Shown piece after piece: positions 24,804-34,320 of a DNA stretch of 53,888 nt (its first letter is position 1; each line of letters opens with the position of its first letter). Under the pieces are notes generated by a model. The model saw nothing but the letters and a program-made list of their open reading frames with translations. It made no database searches and was not told the origin of the DNA. The position numbers and the translations under genes are program-made. This DNA is from Cytophagia bacterium CHB2 (GTDB lineage: Bacteria > Zhuqueibacterota > Zhuqueibacteria > Zhuqueibacterales > Zhuqueibacteraceae), in NCBI GenBank assembly GCA_030263535.1, contig SZPB01000005.1:1-53888 (forward strand), read 5' to 3'.

Positions 24804-26096
24804 TCAAATCATCCACGGGCTCCGCATTGGCCGCGAGAGCAAACGATCAGCTTCCGCGTCATTGACAAAGCGCTCGACCTGGGGATTCCACTGCACTTTG
24901 CGCCCGAGCTTCATGGCAATGTTGCCGAGATGGCCGACCATAATGGCATGATGCGCAACTTCCGCCGGCGTGATGGTTTTAGCCCGGCTGGCCACGCAAT
25001 CAAGAAAGTTGCCGACATGATCGTTGCTCTCATAAAGCCGAATGTCATTCGGGCCGATAACGGATTTCAACAACGATCGGGGATGCGCCTCCAGGCCGGA
25101 ACGATCGACATGAATCCAACCTTCGCTGCCGATGAAATGCACGCCCATGCCCTTCGGTTGCTGCTTGCGATCCGCCACAATCATGGTGAAGCCTTCGGCA
25201 TATTTGCACTCGAAGTAATACGATTCCGGCGTATCGAACAAACCGTCTTGCGCTGCCGGAAAAATCGCCGTGCCTGCAATCTCGATAGGCGCGGAGACTT
25301 CGGTATTCATGGCCCAATTGGCAATGTCACAATGATGGCCGGCCCAATCGGTGAGCTGGCCGCCGGAGTAATCGCTAATCCAGCGGAAATTCCAATGACA
25401 CCGGCTGGGATTGTACGGCCGCCATGGCGCAGGCCCAAGCCACAGATCATAATCAAAACCTGCGGGCGGCGCGCAGGGCTGCGTGCCGCGTTTGTCAATG
25501 CTATTGCCAAACGGCAACCCGACTCTCACGGTATGAACGCTGCCGATGCGGCCGTTGCGCACCAACTCACAGGCAAAGCGAAAATGCCGCTGCGAACGTT
25601 GCCAACTGCCGGTTTGCCAAATCACGCCGTAGCGCTGCACCGCAGCAACAATGGCGCGGCCTTCGGAGATCGTGTAAGCCAGGGGTTTCTCCGCGTAGAT
25701 ATCTTTACGCGCACGCGCGGCGGCCACCCCCATGATGCCGTGCCATTGATCCGGCGTCGCAATCATCACAGCGTCGATATCCTTGCGTTCGAGCAATTCG
25801 CGAAAATCATTGTACGCGGCGCAATCGGTGTTACCGTAAGCTTCATTCACCAAGTCACGCGCGCGGTTGCGATGTTCTGTGTCCACATCACAAACCGCAA
25901 GCACCTGTGCATTCGGTTTGGTCAGAAAGCTTTTCAAATTCGCCGTGCCCATCCCTCCCACGCCGATGCAGCCGATGGTAATGCGGCTGCCCGGCGCAAC
26001 CGCGCCGTTGTGGCCGAGAACAGACGACGGAATGAAATAAGGCGTGGCAAACGCAACGCTGAAACCGGTTTTGAGAAATTGGCGCCGGTTCATCAT
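24804..26096 (-). CDS. Tat-exported Gfo/Idh/MocA family oxidoreductase
   Basis: This 430-residue protein starts with a twin-arginine signal (MMNRRQFLKTGFSVAFATPYF). The Rossmann fold GCIGVGGMGTANLKSF follows. DAVMIATPDQWHG and DIYAEKPLAYTISEG contain the EKP Lys that contacts NAD(P) and sugar. The remainder is the alpha/beta substrate domain. Such proteins fold with a tightly bound cofactor before export and act on sugars in the periplasm; one branch (GH109) uses NAD for glycoside hydrolysis. Oxidation of a glycoside or sugar acid is the best general guess. Confidence 0.88.
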   Translation of the reverse strand: MMNRRQFLKTGFSVAFATPYFIPSSVLGHNGAVAPGSRITIGCIGVGGMGTANLKSFLTKPNAQVLAVCDVDTEHRNRARDLVNEAYGNTDCAAYNDFRELLERKDIDAVMIATPDQWHGIMGVAAARARKDIYAEKPLAYTISEGRAIVAAVQRYGVIWQTGSWQRSQRHFRFACELVRNGRIGSVHTVRVGLPFGNSIDKRGTQPCAPPAGFDYDLWLGPAPWRPYNPSRCHWNFRWISDYSGGQLTDWAGHHCDIANWAMNTEVSAPIEIAGTAIFPAAQDGLFDTPESYYFECKYAEGFTMIVADRKQQPKGMGVHFIGSEGWIHVDRSGLEAHPRSLLKSVIGPNDIRLYESNDHVGNFLDCVASRAKTITPAEVAHHAIMVGHLGNIAMKLGRKVQWNPQVERFVNDAEADRLLSRPMRSPWMI

Positions 26097-26341
26097 AATA
26101 TGCCTCGAATTGAGTACCGCTTACTCTTGTTCAAACCACCCGCTCTTGAGTTGATAATTGATTCAATCAAATCCCGAGAATAAGAAAACATCTGCCATTG
26201 TCAAGTTCAAATCCTGTCCCGGGCGATCCGACATCGAAAAAAACAAAAACCATTTCGGTAGAATTTCGTTTCCGCAGCCGAGATTCTTCCGAAGTTCTAG
26301 TCGCCTTTTGAGAAGTTGATCGCATGCACATTATGGCCGAT

Positions 26342-27595
26342 TTATGGCGCTGCAAAGCTGGTTTGCAAGCCCAACGCGGTAATATATCCGTCATTGACGC
26401 TGGTCTTGTGAAAACGGATATTCTCCAGCAAGCCGGCTAGCGCCGCGCGGCTGTGTTCGAGAGGCGGGCGATATTTCTTGATGTCCGCCGGATCGGCATG
26501 ATGAATTTTGGCAAACGCGATGATTTCATCCCAATACGGCGGAGGCGTAAACGTGCGCATGCAACTCGTTGCGGCCATTTTCTTGTAAGGCCAAAAACAC
26601 CAGCCAATATCATTCTGCTCCAGCAGCCCGCGATATGCCGCAATCCAGGCGTCGGTGTTCTCGCCGGATTCACTCATGTAAATCGGAACCTGGTATTGCT
26701 CGCGGAAATCAACATACTCCTGAATCTGCTCCTGCACCGGTTCCATCCAATATTTGTGAAAGGCATAAACAAGATTCTCTGCGAACGGAGGCCCGAACAC
26801 GCTGAAATTCGTATTCCATTGCGCGCCACCCAGGATGATAACATGGTGCGGATCAACTTCACGAATGGCGGCAACCATGCGCTTGTAAAGCGGCTCCAGC
26901 AGGGGATTGAACTTTTCATAGCCCTCGAAGTGCGGGATTGGCTCATTGAGCAGTTCGTAAGCAATTACCGCTGGCTCGTCGCGATAACGCTCGGCAAGCT
27001 TGCGCCAGATGGCGAGGGCGCGTTCCTGGCTTTCTGCGCTTTCAAAAAGCCACGGGTGCCCGGCGCTGTCGTCGATGTTGGTGCCGGTTTGGCCGCCCGG
27101 CGCTGCATGCATGTCGAGAACGACGTAGAGTCGCTCCTGCTTGCTCCACGCGATCACACTGTCCAGCAAAGCAAATCCAGATTCGAGCCAGATCTCCGGA
27201 TAATCTTCAGGCGTGAGCAGTTTGTAATTGAACGGCACACGCAGCGAGTTGCACCCGATTTGTTTGATGAAACGAATATCCTCGCGCGTGATGTACGTTT
27301 GATAATACTGCCGCCAAAACGCGCGCGCTTCCGCCGGCCCCACCAGTTCTTTGATCACCTGTTGAATTTGCCAATGCGCCGTGGTCACTTCCAGCTTGAA
27401 CATGTAGCCTTCCGGCAAGAGCCAATTGCCGAGATTAATGCCGCGCAATTTTAGGGAATCGCCCTCGGGCGCGACCAGGTGTTTGCCCTCTGCGCGCACG
27501 AAACGGCTGGCGTCAGTTGGCTGCTCGCTTTCGGTGCAGGCATCAAAAGCAAAAGCGAGAACGGTACACATTAATATCGCGTATGGTGGTTTCAT
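26342..27595 (-). CDS. Glycoside hydrolase family 5 lipoprotein
   Basis: This 417-residue protein has a lipoprotein-like signal (MKPPYAILMCTVLAFAFDAC, Cys at the lipobox). The GH5 TIM-barrel signatures follow: NSLRVPFNYKLL, VLDMHAAPGGQ, the acid/base Glu218 in YELLNEPIPHF, and the nucleophile Glu309 in YMSESGENTD. It should cleave beta-1,4 glucan or mannan in the periplasm or at the cell surface. The start at 27595 lies 4 nt after the beta-mannosidase stop, so the two genes form an operon. The pairing with a beta-mannosidase supports mannan or glucomannan as substrate. Confidence 0.9.
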   Translation of the reverse strand: MKPPYAILMCTVLAFAFDACTESEQPTDASRFVRAEGKHLVAPEGDSLKLRGINLGNWLLPEGYMFKLEVTTAHWQIQQVIKELVGPAEARAFWRQYYQTYITREDIRFIKQIGCNSLRVPFNYKLLTPEDYPEIWLESGFALLDSVIAWSKQERLYVVLDMHAAPGGQTGTNIDDSAGHPWLFESAESQERALAIWRKLAERYRDEPAVIAYELLNEPIPHFEGYEKFNPLLEPLYKRMVAAIREVDPHHVIILGGAQWNTNFSVFGPPFAENLVYAFHKYWMEPVQEQIQEYVDFREQYQVPIYMSESGENTDAWIAAYRGLLEQNDIGWCFWPYKKMAATSCMRTFTPPPYWDEIIAFAKIHHADPADIKKYRPPLEHSRAALAGLLENIRFHKTSVNDGYITALGLQTSFAAP

Positions 27596-27599
27596 AAGA

Positions 27600-30062
27600 T
27601 CAATAGCCGTCAAAAAGTGAGCGCAAAACCAACTGGCTTTGCAGCGTCTGTAAATCGATTTCCTCCTGCGGCACGGTGAGGAGGCGCGTCTCGCCGGCGT
27701 CCAAATCAAAATAATTATCCGAGAAGATGACATCAGCATGTGTTAAATCAAGCATGACGAATTTTGCAAATGCGGCGGCGGTGACGGCGATTTCATACAC
27801 CCCGTTTCCTTTGCTGAGGGCTGCTTTCAAAACTGGATTTTGCAAACGTAAATGCTTGTAAGGCACAAACACGGCCGTGCCTCGGCGCGCGACCTGTTCC
27901 CGCTCGTCAAAATATGAAAACGACAAATACCGCTCGCGCCTGTGTGCGCCCGCCAATTCCTTGCTAAAATCAAGCGCAAACACTCTTGCAGAGCTTAATG
28001 CCGCAACCTCAACGCGCCGCTGGTCCTGTGCAATGATCTCACCGGAAAGCGTGAGCAATTGCCACGCGAGCGTTCCGGCAATCGCATGGTTGTGTTCGTT
28101 GCTTAAATGAATGCTTGCCGCTGTTTCCTCTTCTTCACAGGAAATGAGAACGTGATCGTAGGCGCGTTTAACCACGTACTGCAGCGCTTTCCAGCGGCCG
28201 AAATAATCAATGCTCGACCACGAAGCCACCGGCCAATTGTCGTTGAATTGCCAATACGTCGCGCCCATGCACCGGCCGCGATGCCGGCGCAAATGCTCGA
28301 TGGCACAGCGCATCGCCTCGGCCTGGCTCAGTTGCGATACGTATAACAACGCGTCAAAGTCTTTGGGATAGCGGAAATATTGGGCGATATATGAGAGAAT
28401 CTTGCCGTTGCCGCCTTCGCAACGCTGATGATCTTCCATCACCGGAGAAAAGATGTTCCGGTCTTCTTCCGTCGTAAATGTTTTGACGGTTTTTAATGAG
28501 GGGAAGGATTCGAAACCGAATTCGGAAAGAAAGCGGAAATAATGCCGGCGGAATTCCGTGAAGGGTTTGTTGCCATGCCAAACTTGCCAGTAGTGTACAT
28601 CGCCTCTGTTCTCGGCATTGGGAGCCTCAAAGTTGCCGCCGGAAGAAGGCGAGGCCGGCCAATAGTCAACATACGGGCAGACTTCTGCCATCAATGCAGG
28701 AAAGAGTGCTTCATATTGCTTCAGGTATTCGGCGCGCATTTCTTCGGTTTGAGGAATCGACGATTCCAAAAAACCCCATTCCATTTCATTGTTCCCGCAC
28801 ACCAGTCCCAGGCTGGCGTGATGTCGAATGCGTTTGAGATTATCTCTGACTTCTTCGGCAATGTTTTCATAGAAGCGCGGATTATTGACATCATATACGC
28901 CGCAGGCAAACATCAAATCCTGCCAAACGATCAACCCGTAGCGATCGCATAGATCATAAAAATCATCCGAGGGATAAATCCCGCCGCCCCACACGCGCAG
29001 GCAATTGAAATTTGCCGTCACCGCCGCGCGGATCAGGCGTTCCGTTGTCTGGCGATGGGCGCGAGTCAAGTACACATCTTCGGGCACATAATTCGCGCCG
29101 CGCGCAAAAATGGGAATTCCGTTAATGTTAAATTGGAAAGATTCGCCGAACTCGTCTTGCCGGCGTTCGAGTCGCAGCCGGCGCAAGCCAATGTACTGCC
29201 GTTGCTGATCGACAAGCGTTCCCCCCTGCCGCACCTCGCAAATTACTTCATAAAGCGGCTGCCGGCCATAACCGTTCGGCCACCACAATTGCGGGCTCGA
29301 AACCGTGACCGTTTGCTTTTCATTTGAATTGACTTCGAATTGCTGCACGCGCTTATCCGGATCGACAAGTGTGACATGAAGCGAGCACGCCGCAAAGCCC
29401 CATTGCTCCAAATTCGCGAGACACTCCAAATAAACTTTGTCGTCGAGGTGACGTTGTGTGACGTAAAACTCCTCCAGCCGCGCGCCGGGATATGCTTTAA
29501 TTCGGATTGGCCGCCAAATGCCGAGATCGGGAATTTGCGGTCCCCAATCCCAGCCGAAACTGCAATGATTCTTGCGTAGATGCACCGCGCCATCCAGCGT
29601 GTGCGCCGGATTCCACAACGGCCTTTTCGCATGCCGGCGCGCGATCTCTGCGACCGTGTTGGCAAAAAAAATGGCGATATCATTCTCGCCCGGCATCAAA
29701 TAGTTTCGCGCCTCGAAGCGATAACGGCGAAACATGTTTTCTGTCCGCGCGACGATTTTGCCATTGATGCGGATTTCGGCAATCGTATCAAGGCCATCGG
29801 CCTCGAGAAAGATACGATTATGGGGAGCAAAGAAATCATCCGGCACGACGAATCGTTTTGAGTAGACAAAGTCGCGATTGGCAATGTCAACACATTTTTG
29901 GTTGTTCTCGCGATAGAAAACATCATGCTCGCCCCAGTAGCCGCTTTTTTCCAAATCATAAAAAAAAGAGCCGGGAACGGTGCCGGCTAAAGAAAATTTT
30001 CCGTCCAGCGATGCAATTTTCCATTCACCACTTAGATCGATCGTTCTTGACACCGTGGTCAC
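27600..30062 (-). CDS. Glycoside hydrolase family 2 beta-mannosidase
   Basis: This 820-residue enzyme releases mannose from the non-reducing end of beta-mannooligosaccharides. The N-terminal sugar-binding domain (ISL-type sandwich) begins at LSGEWKIAS and holds HCSFGWDWGPQIPDLGIWRPI, a beta-mannosidase signature. The barrel has NCLRVWGGGIY, the acid/base Glu426 in VCGNNEMEWG and the nucleophile Glu in FLSEFGFESFPS. WQFNDNWPVASW follows near the active site. No signal peptide is visible, so it is probably cytoplasmic, working after uptake. The start codon is GTG at 30062, preceded by AAAGGA. It leads the operon with the GH5 gene. Confidence 0.95.
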   Translation of the reverse strand: MTTVSRTIDLSGEWKIASLDGKFSLAGTVPGSFFYDLEKSGYWGEHDVFYRENNQKCVDIANRDFVYSKRFVVPDDFFAPHNRIFLEADGLDTIAEIRINGKIVARTENMFRRYRFEARNYLMPGENDIAIFFANTVAEIARRHAKRPLWNPAHTLDGAVHLRKNHCSFGWDWGPQIPDLGIWRPIRIKAYPGARLEEFYVTQRHLDDKVYLECLANLEQWGFAACSLHVTLVDPDKRVQQFEVNSNEKQTVTVSSPQLWWPNGYGRQPLYEVICEVRQGGTLVDQQRQYIGLRRLRLERRQDEFGESFQFNINGIPIFARGANYVPEDVYLTRAHRQTTERLIRAAVTANFNCLRVWGGGIYPSDDFYDLCDRYGLIVWQDLMFACGVYDVNNPRFYENIAEEVRDNLKRIRHHASLGLVCGNNEMEWGFLESSIPQTEEMRAEYLKQYEALFPALMAEVCPYVDYWPASPSSGGNFEAPNAENRGDVHYWQVWHGNKPFTEFRRHYFRFLSEFGFESFPSLKTVKTFTTEEDRNIFSPVMEDHQRCEGGNGKILSYIAQYFRYPKDFDALLYVSQLSQAEAMRCAIEHLRRHRGRCMGATYWQFNDNWPVASWSSIDYFGRWKALQYVVKRAYDHVLISCEEEETAASIHLSNEHNHAIAGTLAWQLLTLSGEIIAQDQRRVEVAALSSARVFALDFSKELAGAHRRERYLSFSYFDEREQVARRGTAVFVPYKHLRLQNPVLKAALSKGNGVYEIAVTAAAFAKFVMLDLTHADVIFSDNYFDLDAGETRLLTVPQEEIDLQTLQSQLVLRSLFDGY

Positions 30063-30249
30063 GATGATTTATGTGTCCTTTCGCATGCCCTGCCAACCTT
30101 GAGTTCCGTTAACGTAAAATTGCTGCTTCGTAAGCAAAAAAATTTCCACTAGATTAAAACCCAATTGATAAAAAGCTTTTGCCGCTGTCGGGTTGATACT
30201 ATCCGCGTAGCGGGGAGGAACAGAATAACCTATCGAATTTAGCCTCCCC

Positions 30250-31755
30250 TTAAACCTTTTTGGGCACAACAAATGGTTTGCGATACTTTCGCCGGGTCAC
30301 GAATTTATTGGCCGCGGAGGAAAATTCGCCGATAAACTTTTCTTTTCGGGCATCGAGCTGCAACCACGGCCCCCAAATCGTGAGCTGCCGTTGCAAATCG
30401 ACGCCGTTGCGCAATAAATGCTCGCAATAACGTTCAAGGGTTTCCTGCGTTTGCGCATGCGGAAAAATCTCCTCGCGCATTTGTTCGGGCAACGCGCCCT
30501 TGCCGACGCGATACGAGATATTTGCAACATGACACAACAGCGATGAAATATGGCCTTCGAGGATTTCAGCGCGCAGCTCGTCCGGCTTGCGGCTGCGCAT
30601 CGCGGCGATGAAGTTCGCTTGATGCGTGCCGCCGCCGTCGCCGGCAAATTGCTTGAGTTTGTTGCCGTTGTTGTCATAGGCCCAACCGCCGCCGCGACCG
30701 CCGGCAAAATAACCGTGCTCGCATTGAATAATGTTGCCGACTCTTACCCCGCGCAGGTGATCCATCATGCGCTGACCGGTAGCCGCGGGCAGATTGCGAA
30801 TCTCGATAATCACCGGCGCGGCGGCGTAATCTAAAATGGCAATATGCGTGTTGGGCGTCTCGGCGTTATCATCAAACACAAAGCGCCCGCCGAAGCTCAT
30901 CACGCGCCGCGGCAATCCCGCGAGATTCATGGCAAAACGGCAATCATCGATTTGATGCGGCCCCCAGTTACCCATCTCGCCGCTGCCGGTTTCCCAAAAC
31001 CAATGCCAATCATAATGCAATTGCTTCCGCATCAGCGGCGTGAGCGGCGCCGGCCCGGTCCAGAGATTATAATCAATATTTGCAGGGATCGGTTGCGGTT
31101 GATCGACTCTGCCGATGCTCTGGCGTTCGCCATACCAAACGCTGTGCGCCCACAAAACCTTGCCGAGATTGCCGGCTTGAAGGTAGGCGGCGGCTTCAGC
31201 AAATCCGACATCCGAGCGATTTTGCATGCCGGACTGCACGATGCGTTGGTATTTGCGCGCCGCCTCCACCAGTTTGCGGCCTTCCCAAATGTTGTGAGAG
31301 ACCGGCTTCTCGACATAAACATCTTTGCCGGCTTGACATGCCCAAATGCCCATCAGCGCATGCCAATGGTTGGGTGTGGCAATCACAACCGCATCGATCT
31401 CCTTGTCGTCAAGCAGGAGGCGCACATCGCGAAACGTTTTGACGGTCTCGTTACGATCTTTGAATTTTTGCGCTTCACGCGTCAAAATTTCATCATCCAC
31501 CTCGCACAACGCCACCACGCGCACGCCCGGCAAATTGCGAAAGACTTCGATATGATCCGCGCCTTTGATGCGATGGCCCACCACGGCAACGCGAATATCA
31601 TTATTCGCGCCCGCGATGCGCTTGTAAGAAGAAACACTGAAACTCCGGAGTCCCGCGCCAACCGCAGCGCCGGCGACTAGCGATTGGCGCAAAAACTCGC
31701 GCCGCGTAACCTGCTTCGCTTTCTTTTCGGCGCGGGAGGAGGCTATGTCTTTCAT
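30250..31755 (-). CDS. Tat-exported Gfo/Idh/MocA family oxidoreductase
   Basis: This 501-residue protein has a Tat signal (TRREFLRQSLVAGAAVGAG). The nucleotide fold RVAVVGHRIKGADHIEVF follows; the usual GxGxxG is altered to GHRIKG. Then come DAVVIATPNHWHALMG and DVYVEKPVSHNIWEG. The C-terminal domain contains NLWTGPAPLTPL and WHWFWETGSGEMGNWGPHQIDD, typical of the Tat subset found in polysaccharide-degrading bacteria. The changed glycine motif may affect cofactor preference. It stands upstream of the beta-mannosidase operon. Confidence 0.87.
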   Translation of the reverse strand: MKDIASSRAEKKAKQVTRREFLRQSLVAGAAVGAGLRSFSVSSYKRIAGANNDIRVAVVGHRIKGADHIEVFRNLPGVRVVALCEVDDEILTREAQKFKDRNETVKTFRDVRLLLDDKEIDAVVIATPNHWHALMGIWACQAGKDVYVEKPVSHNIWEGRKLVEAARKYQRIVQSGMQNRSDVGFAEAAAYLQAGNLGKVLWAHSVWYGERQSIGRVDQPQPIPANIDYNLWTGPAPLTPLMRKQLHYDWHWFWETGSGEMGNWGPHQIDDCRFAMNLAGLPRRVMSFGGRFVFDDNAETPNTHIAILDYAAAPVIIEIRNLPAATGQRMMDHLRGVRVGNIIQCEHGYFAGGRGGGWAYDNNGNKLKQFAGDGGGTHQANFIAAMRSRKPDELRAEILEGHISSLLCHVANISYRVGKGALPEQMREEIFPHAQTQETLERYCEHLLRNGVDLQRQLTIWGPWLQLDARKEKFIGEFSSAANKFVTRRKYRKPFVVPKKV

Positions 31756-31892
31756 GATAAATCAACTTGCTTGCCGCAGCAGAAACAGCCGTCCGGATGC
31801 TTTTTTGCAATAAAGGTCAATATCGATTTTCAGTCACGTTGAACTTCGAAACGCGTCTAGCAACTTTAACCTCCGCCCACAAAAGTGGAAAT

Positions 31893-31939
31893 CCCACAAA
31901 ATTAGAAAGCTTTTTTTTGTGAGATTTTAATTTTGTGGG
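31893..31939. repeat. 12-bp inverted repeat between MFS and oxidoreductase genes
   Basis: CCCACAAAATTA at 31893-31904 pairs perfectly with 31928-31939, with a 23-nt loop rich in T. A partial third copy (CCCACAAAAGTGG) lies at 31877-31889. It is located upstream of the 31755 start and downstream of the MFS stop, so it could be a terminator or an operator. The AT-rich arm is unlike the GC-rich hairpins elsewhere in the window. Confidence 0.5.
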
Positions 31940-32033
31940 CTTAAGCATTTAGGATTTCATGCTCACTTTAAGAAGGTAAACGCCTTAACAACATAAATCA
32001 ATAATCCACAAAAAGCATCCGGGCGGTTTTGAA

Positions 32034-33245
32034 TCATGCGTTTTTCTTAACACCCTCATCTTTGAACGTCAGCGAGAAAAACAATGCAATCACAACGGCA
32101 ATGCCGCAAGGCACCCACCAAATCTGGCCCCAGTGTTTGACACCTTCTGAGGTAAAGGCATCGACCACCTTGCCCGAGAGAATCGAGCCTAAACCGATAC
32201 CGACGCCATACGTAATCAACGCGATGAAACCCTGCGCGCTCGCGCGAATGTCTTTTGAAGCTTTTTGATCAACGTAGATTTGGCCGGTGACAAAGAAGAA
32301 ATCATAGCAGATGCCGTGCAAGAGAATGCCGAGATAGAGCATCCACACCAAGGAATCCACATTGCCGGCGGCGAAGAGAGCATAACGCAGCACCCAAGCC
32401 AACATGCCCGCCAACAACATCTTCTTTACCCCAAGGCGAACAAAAAAGAACGGCATGAGAACCATGAAGAGAACTTCCGACATCTGTCCCATGCTTTGCT
32501 TGGCCGCCACACCCGTCATGCCCTGCTCGTTGAGAAATAGGTTGGTGAAATTATAGTAGAACGCCAGGGGAATGGAAATGAGCAGTGAACACAGCACGAA
32601 GATCAAGAAATTGCGCTCTTTCATCAGGCGCAAAGCTTTCAAGCCGAGAACTTCCCCAATTGTCACATTCTTGCCGACGTTTTGCGGCGGCGTGTTGGGC
32701 AGCGTAAAGGAATACAATCCCATAACCACGGAGGCAAGCGCAGCCATTTTCATGGGCATGGAGCTTTTCTCAACCTCGGGCATAAAATCCGCCAGCACGA
32801 ACGTGATCACCAAGCCGGCAACGATCCAGCCGATGGTTCCCCACACACGCACATTCGGAAACTGCTTGTCCGGGCTGTCCATTTGATTGAAGGCCACGGC
32901 ATTGACCAGCGCGAGCGTCGGCATGTAGGTGAGATTGTAGAGCAGCAAGCCGGCGATCAACGTTCCGACCGCCGTGATGTCCGCGGAAACATACATCAGG
33001 AATCCCCCGAGCAGATGCAACACACCCAGCACTTTTTGCGACGAGAAAAAGCGGTCGGCGATCATACCTACAAAAAAAGGCGAGAGAATAGCCGCGATAT
33101 TGTTCATTAAATAAGTGTAGCCGATATCGCTGCCGGAAAATCCAATATGCGCCAGATGCGTGCCCAACGTGACAAACCACGCGCCCCAAATGAAGAATTG
33201 CAGAAACATCATGGTGCTAAGCTGCACGTAGGTTTTGGTGCTCAT
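32034..33245 (-). CDS. MFS permease, nucleoside:H+ symporter-like
   Basis: This 403-residue protein has twelve hydrophobic segments. The opening QLSTMMFLQFFIWGAWFVTLGTHL (read in part) and SDIGYTYLMNNIAAILSPFFVGMIADRFF match the nucleoside:proton symporter (NupG/XapB-like) family. Many relatives in environmental genomes sit in sugar gene clusters and probably carry sugars or oligosaccharides instead. The second-half loop FVRLGVKKMLLAGML is typical. The ATG at 33245 has a strong AGGAGGAAGG leader. In this locus it is the only candidate for import of breakdown products. Confidence 0.88.
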   Translation of the reverse strand: MSTKTYVQLSTMMFLQFFIWGAWFVTLGTHLAHIGFSGSDIGYTYLMNNIAAILSPFFVGMIADRFFSSQKVLGVLHLLGGFLMYVSADITAVGTLIAGLLLYNLTYMPTLALVNAVAFNQMDSPDKQFPNVRVWGTIGWIVAGLVITFVLADFMPEVEKSSMPMKMAALASVVMGLYSFTLPNTPPQNVGKNVTIGEVLGLKALRLMKERNFLIFVLCSLLISIPLAFYYNFTNLFLNEQGMTGVAAKQSMGQMSEVLFMVLMPFFFVRLGVKKMLLAGMLAWVLRYALFAAGNVDSLVWMLYLGILLHGICYDFFFVTGQIYVDQKASKDIRASAQGFIALITYGVGIGLGSILSGKVVDAFTSEGVKHWGQIWWVPCGIAVVIALFFSLTFKDEGVKKNA

Positions 33246-33355
33246 CCTTCCTCCTCGGTTTGATGGGAACGACAGGATTTAGATCGAACAGAACAAACCA
33301 CCAAGTTAAATCTCTTGAAACGCCAGCGCGTGACGCTGCCTCAGGCGCGCTTGGC

Positions 33356-34249
33356 TTAACTTTGCAGAATCCCATTCACGCGGTTTACGGCATCGCTGAC
33401 GTGCGCAATGTTCTCAAAGCCGATCGTCATGGCATCGACGTTGCCGCTTTGCAAAACGTATTGCAGCGATTGCTGCCGTTGCGACGCCTGCGTCAGCGCG
33501 CCGGCGCCAAAAATTTTCATGCCGATCACACCGGCGCCGCGATCATGGGCTTGCTTGAGCACAGGCATAACGTTCTCCGGCTTGCCGTCCATAGCGCTTC
33601 CGGTGTGATTGATGCGCGCCAAAAGAACATCAACCCACTCGCTCGCCGCCGCAGCTTGCAGCGCTTCAAGCGAATGGCAGGACACGCCCAGGCTGCGAAC
33701 GACGCCCTGTGCCTTGGCCTGCGACAGCCCTTCGCGCAGGCGCTGGGTTTCGGTCAACCAATTCGGCGAGGTCTGGCAATGCAACAGAACGATGTCGAGA
33801 TAATCAGTATTGATCTCTTTACGAAATCGATCCAATATCTCTGTTGCTTGCTGCGCCCCCGAACGGCCGCTGGCGTGCACCCAGATTTTGGTGAGGATCA
33901 CCGCCTTCTCACGCGGAATGGTTTTCAGGGCTTCACGCACATAGGTGTGCGAACCATAGGTATCCGCGGCATCGAAAAAAGTAATACCGACTTCATGGGC
34001 ATATTCCGCCAGGCCGACAAAGTTTTTCATGCCCAACCGCGTTTGATTGGATTGCTGGCGCCAGCCGTTGGTACCCGTGCCCATGGCCAGACGCGAAACC
34101 GTAAGCCCGGTTTTGCCGAGCTTGACCCGGCCAAGCCGCTGGTCGAGTACAGGGAATGTTTTCCAATTTGCAAACGCATTGGCGTTGGTCGCAACCGTGG
34201 CAACACCGGCGGCGCACGTTTGCAAAAATTTGCGACGTGTAATAAACAT
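33356..34249 (-). CDS. Tat-exported aldo/keto reductase
   Basis: This 297-residue protein has a twin-arginine signal (MFITRRKFLQTCAAGVATVA). It is an aldo/keto reductase: LGKTGLTVSRLAMGTG, FDAADTYGSHTYVREAL with the catalytic Asp and Tyr, VILTKIWV with the Lys, and LHCQTSPNWL with the His. It should reduce or oxidise a sugar carbonyl with NADPH. Export by Tat with a bound cofactor parallels the oxidoreductases around it. I chose the ATG at 34249, with a GGAG site 9 nt upstream; starts at 34258 and 34264 are possible. Confidence 0.85.
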   Translation of the reverse strand: MFITRRKFLQTCAAGVATVATNANAFANWKTFPVLDQRLGRVKLGKTGLTVSRLAMGTGTNGWRQQSNQTRLGMKNFVGLAEYAHEVGITFFDAADTYGSHTYVREALKTIPREKAVILTKIWVHASGRSGAQQATEILDRFRKEINTDYLDIVLLHCQTSPNWLTETQRLREGLSQAKAQGVVRSLGVSCHSLEALQAAAASEWVDVLLARINHTGSAMDGKPENVMPVLKQAHDRGAGVIGMKIFGAGALTQASQRQQSLQYVLQSGNVDAMTIGFENIAHVSDAVNRVNGILQS

Positions 34250-34320
34250 GATGTGCATCTCCAAATAACATTTTAGAAATGAGTCACAACCGCGGCGGCT
34301 ACAATGAAAACGGCCATGCT

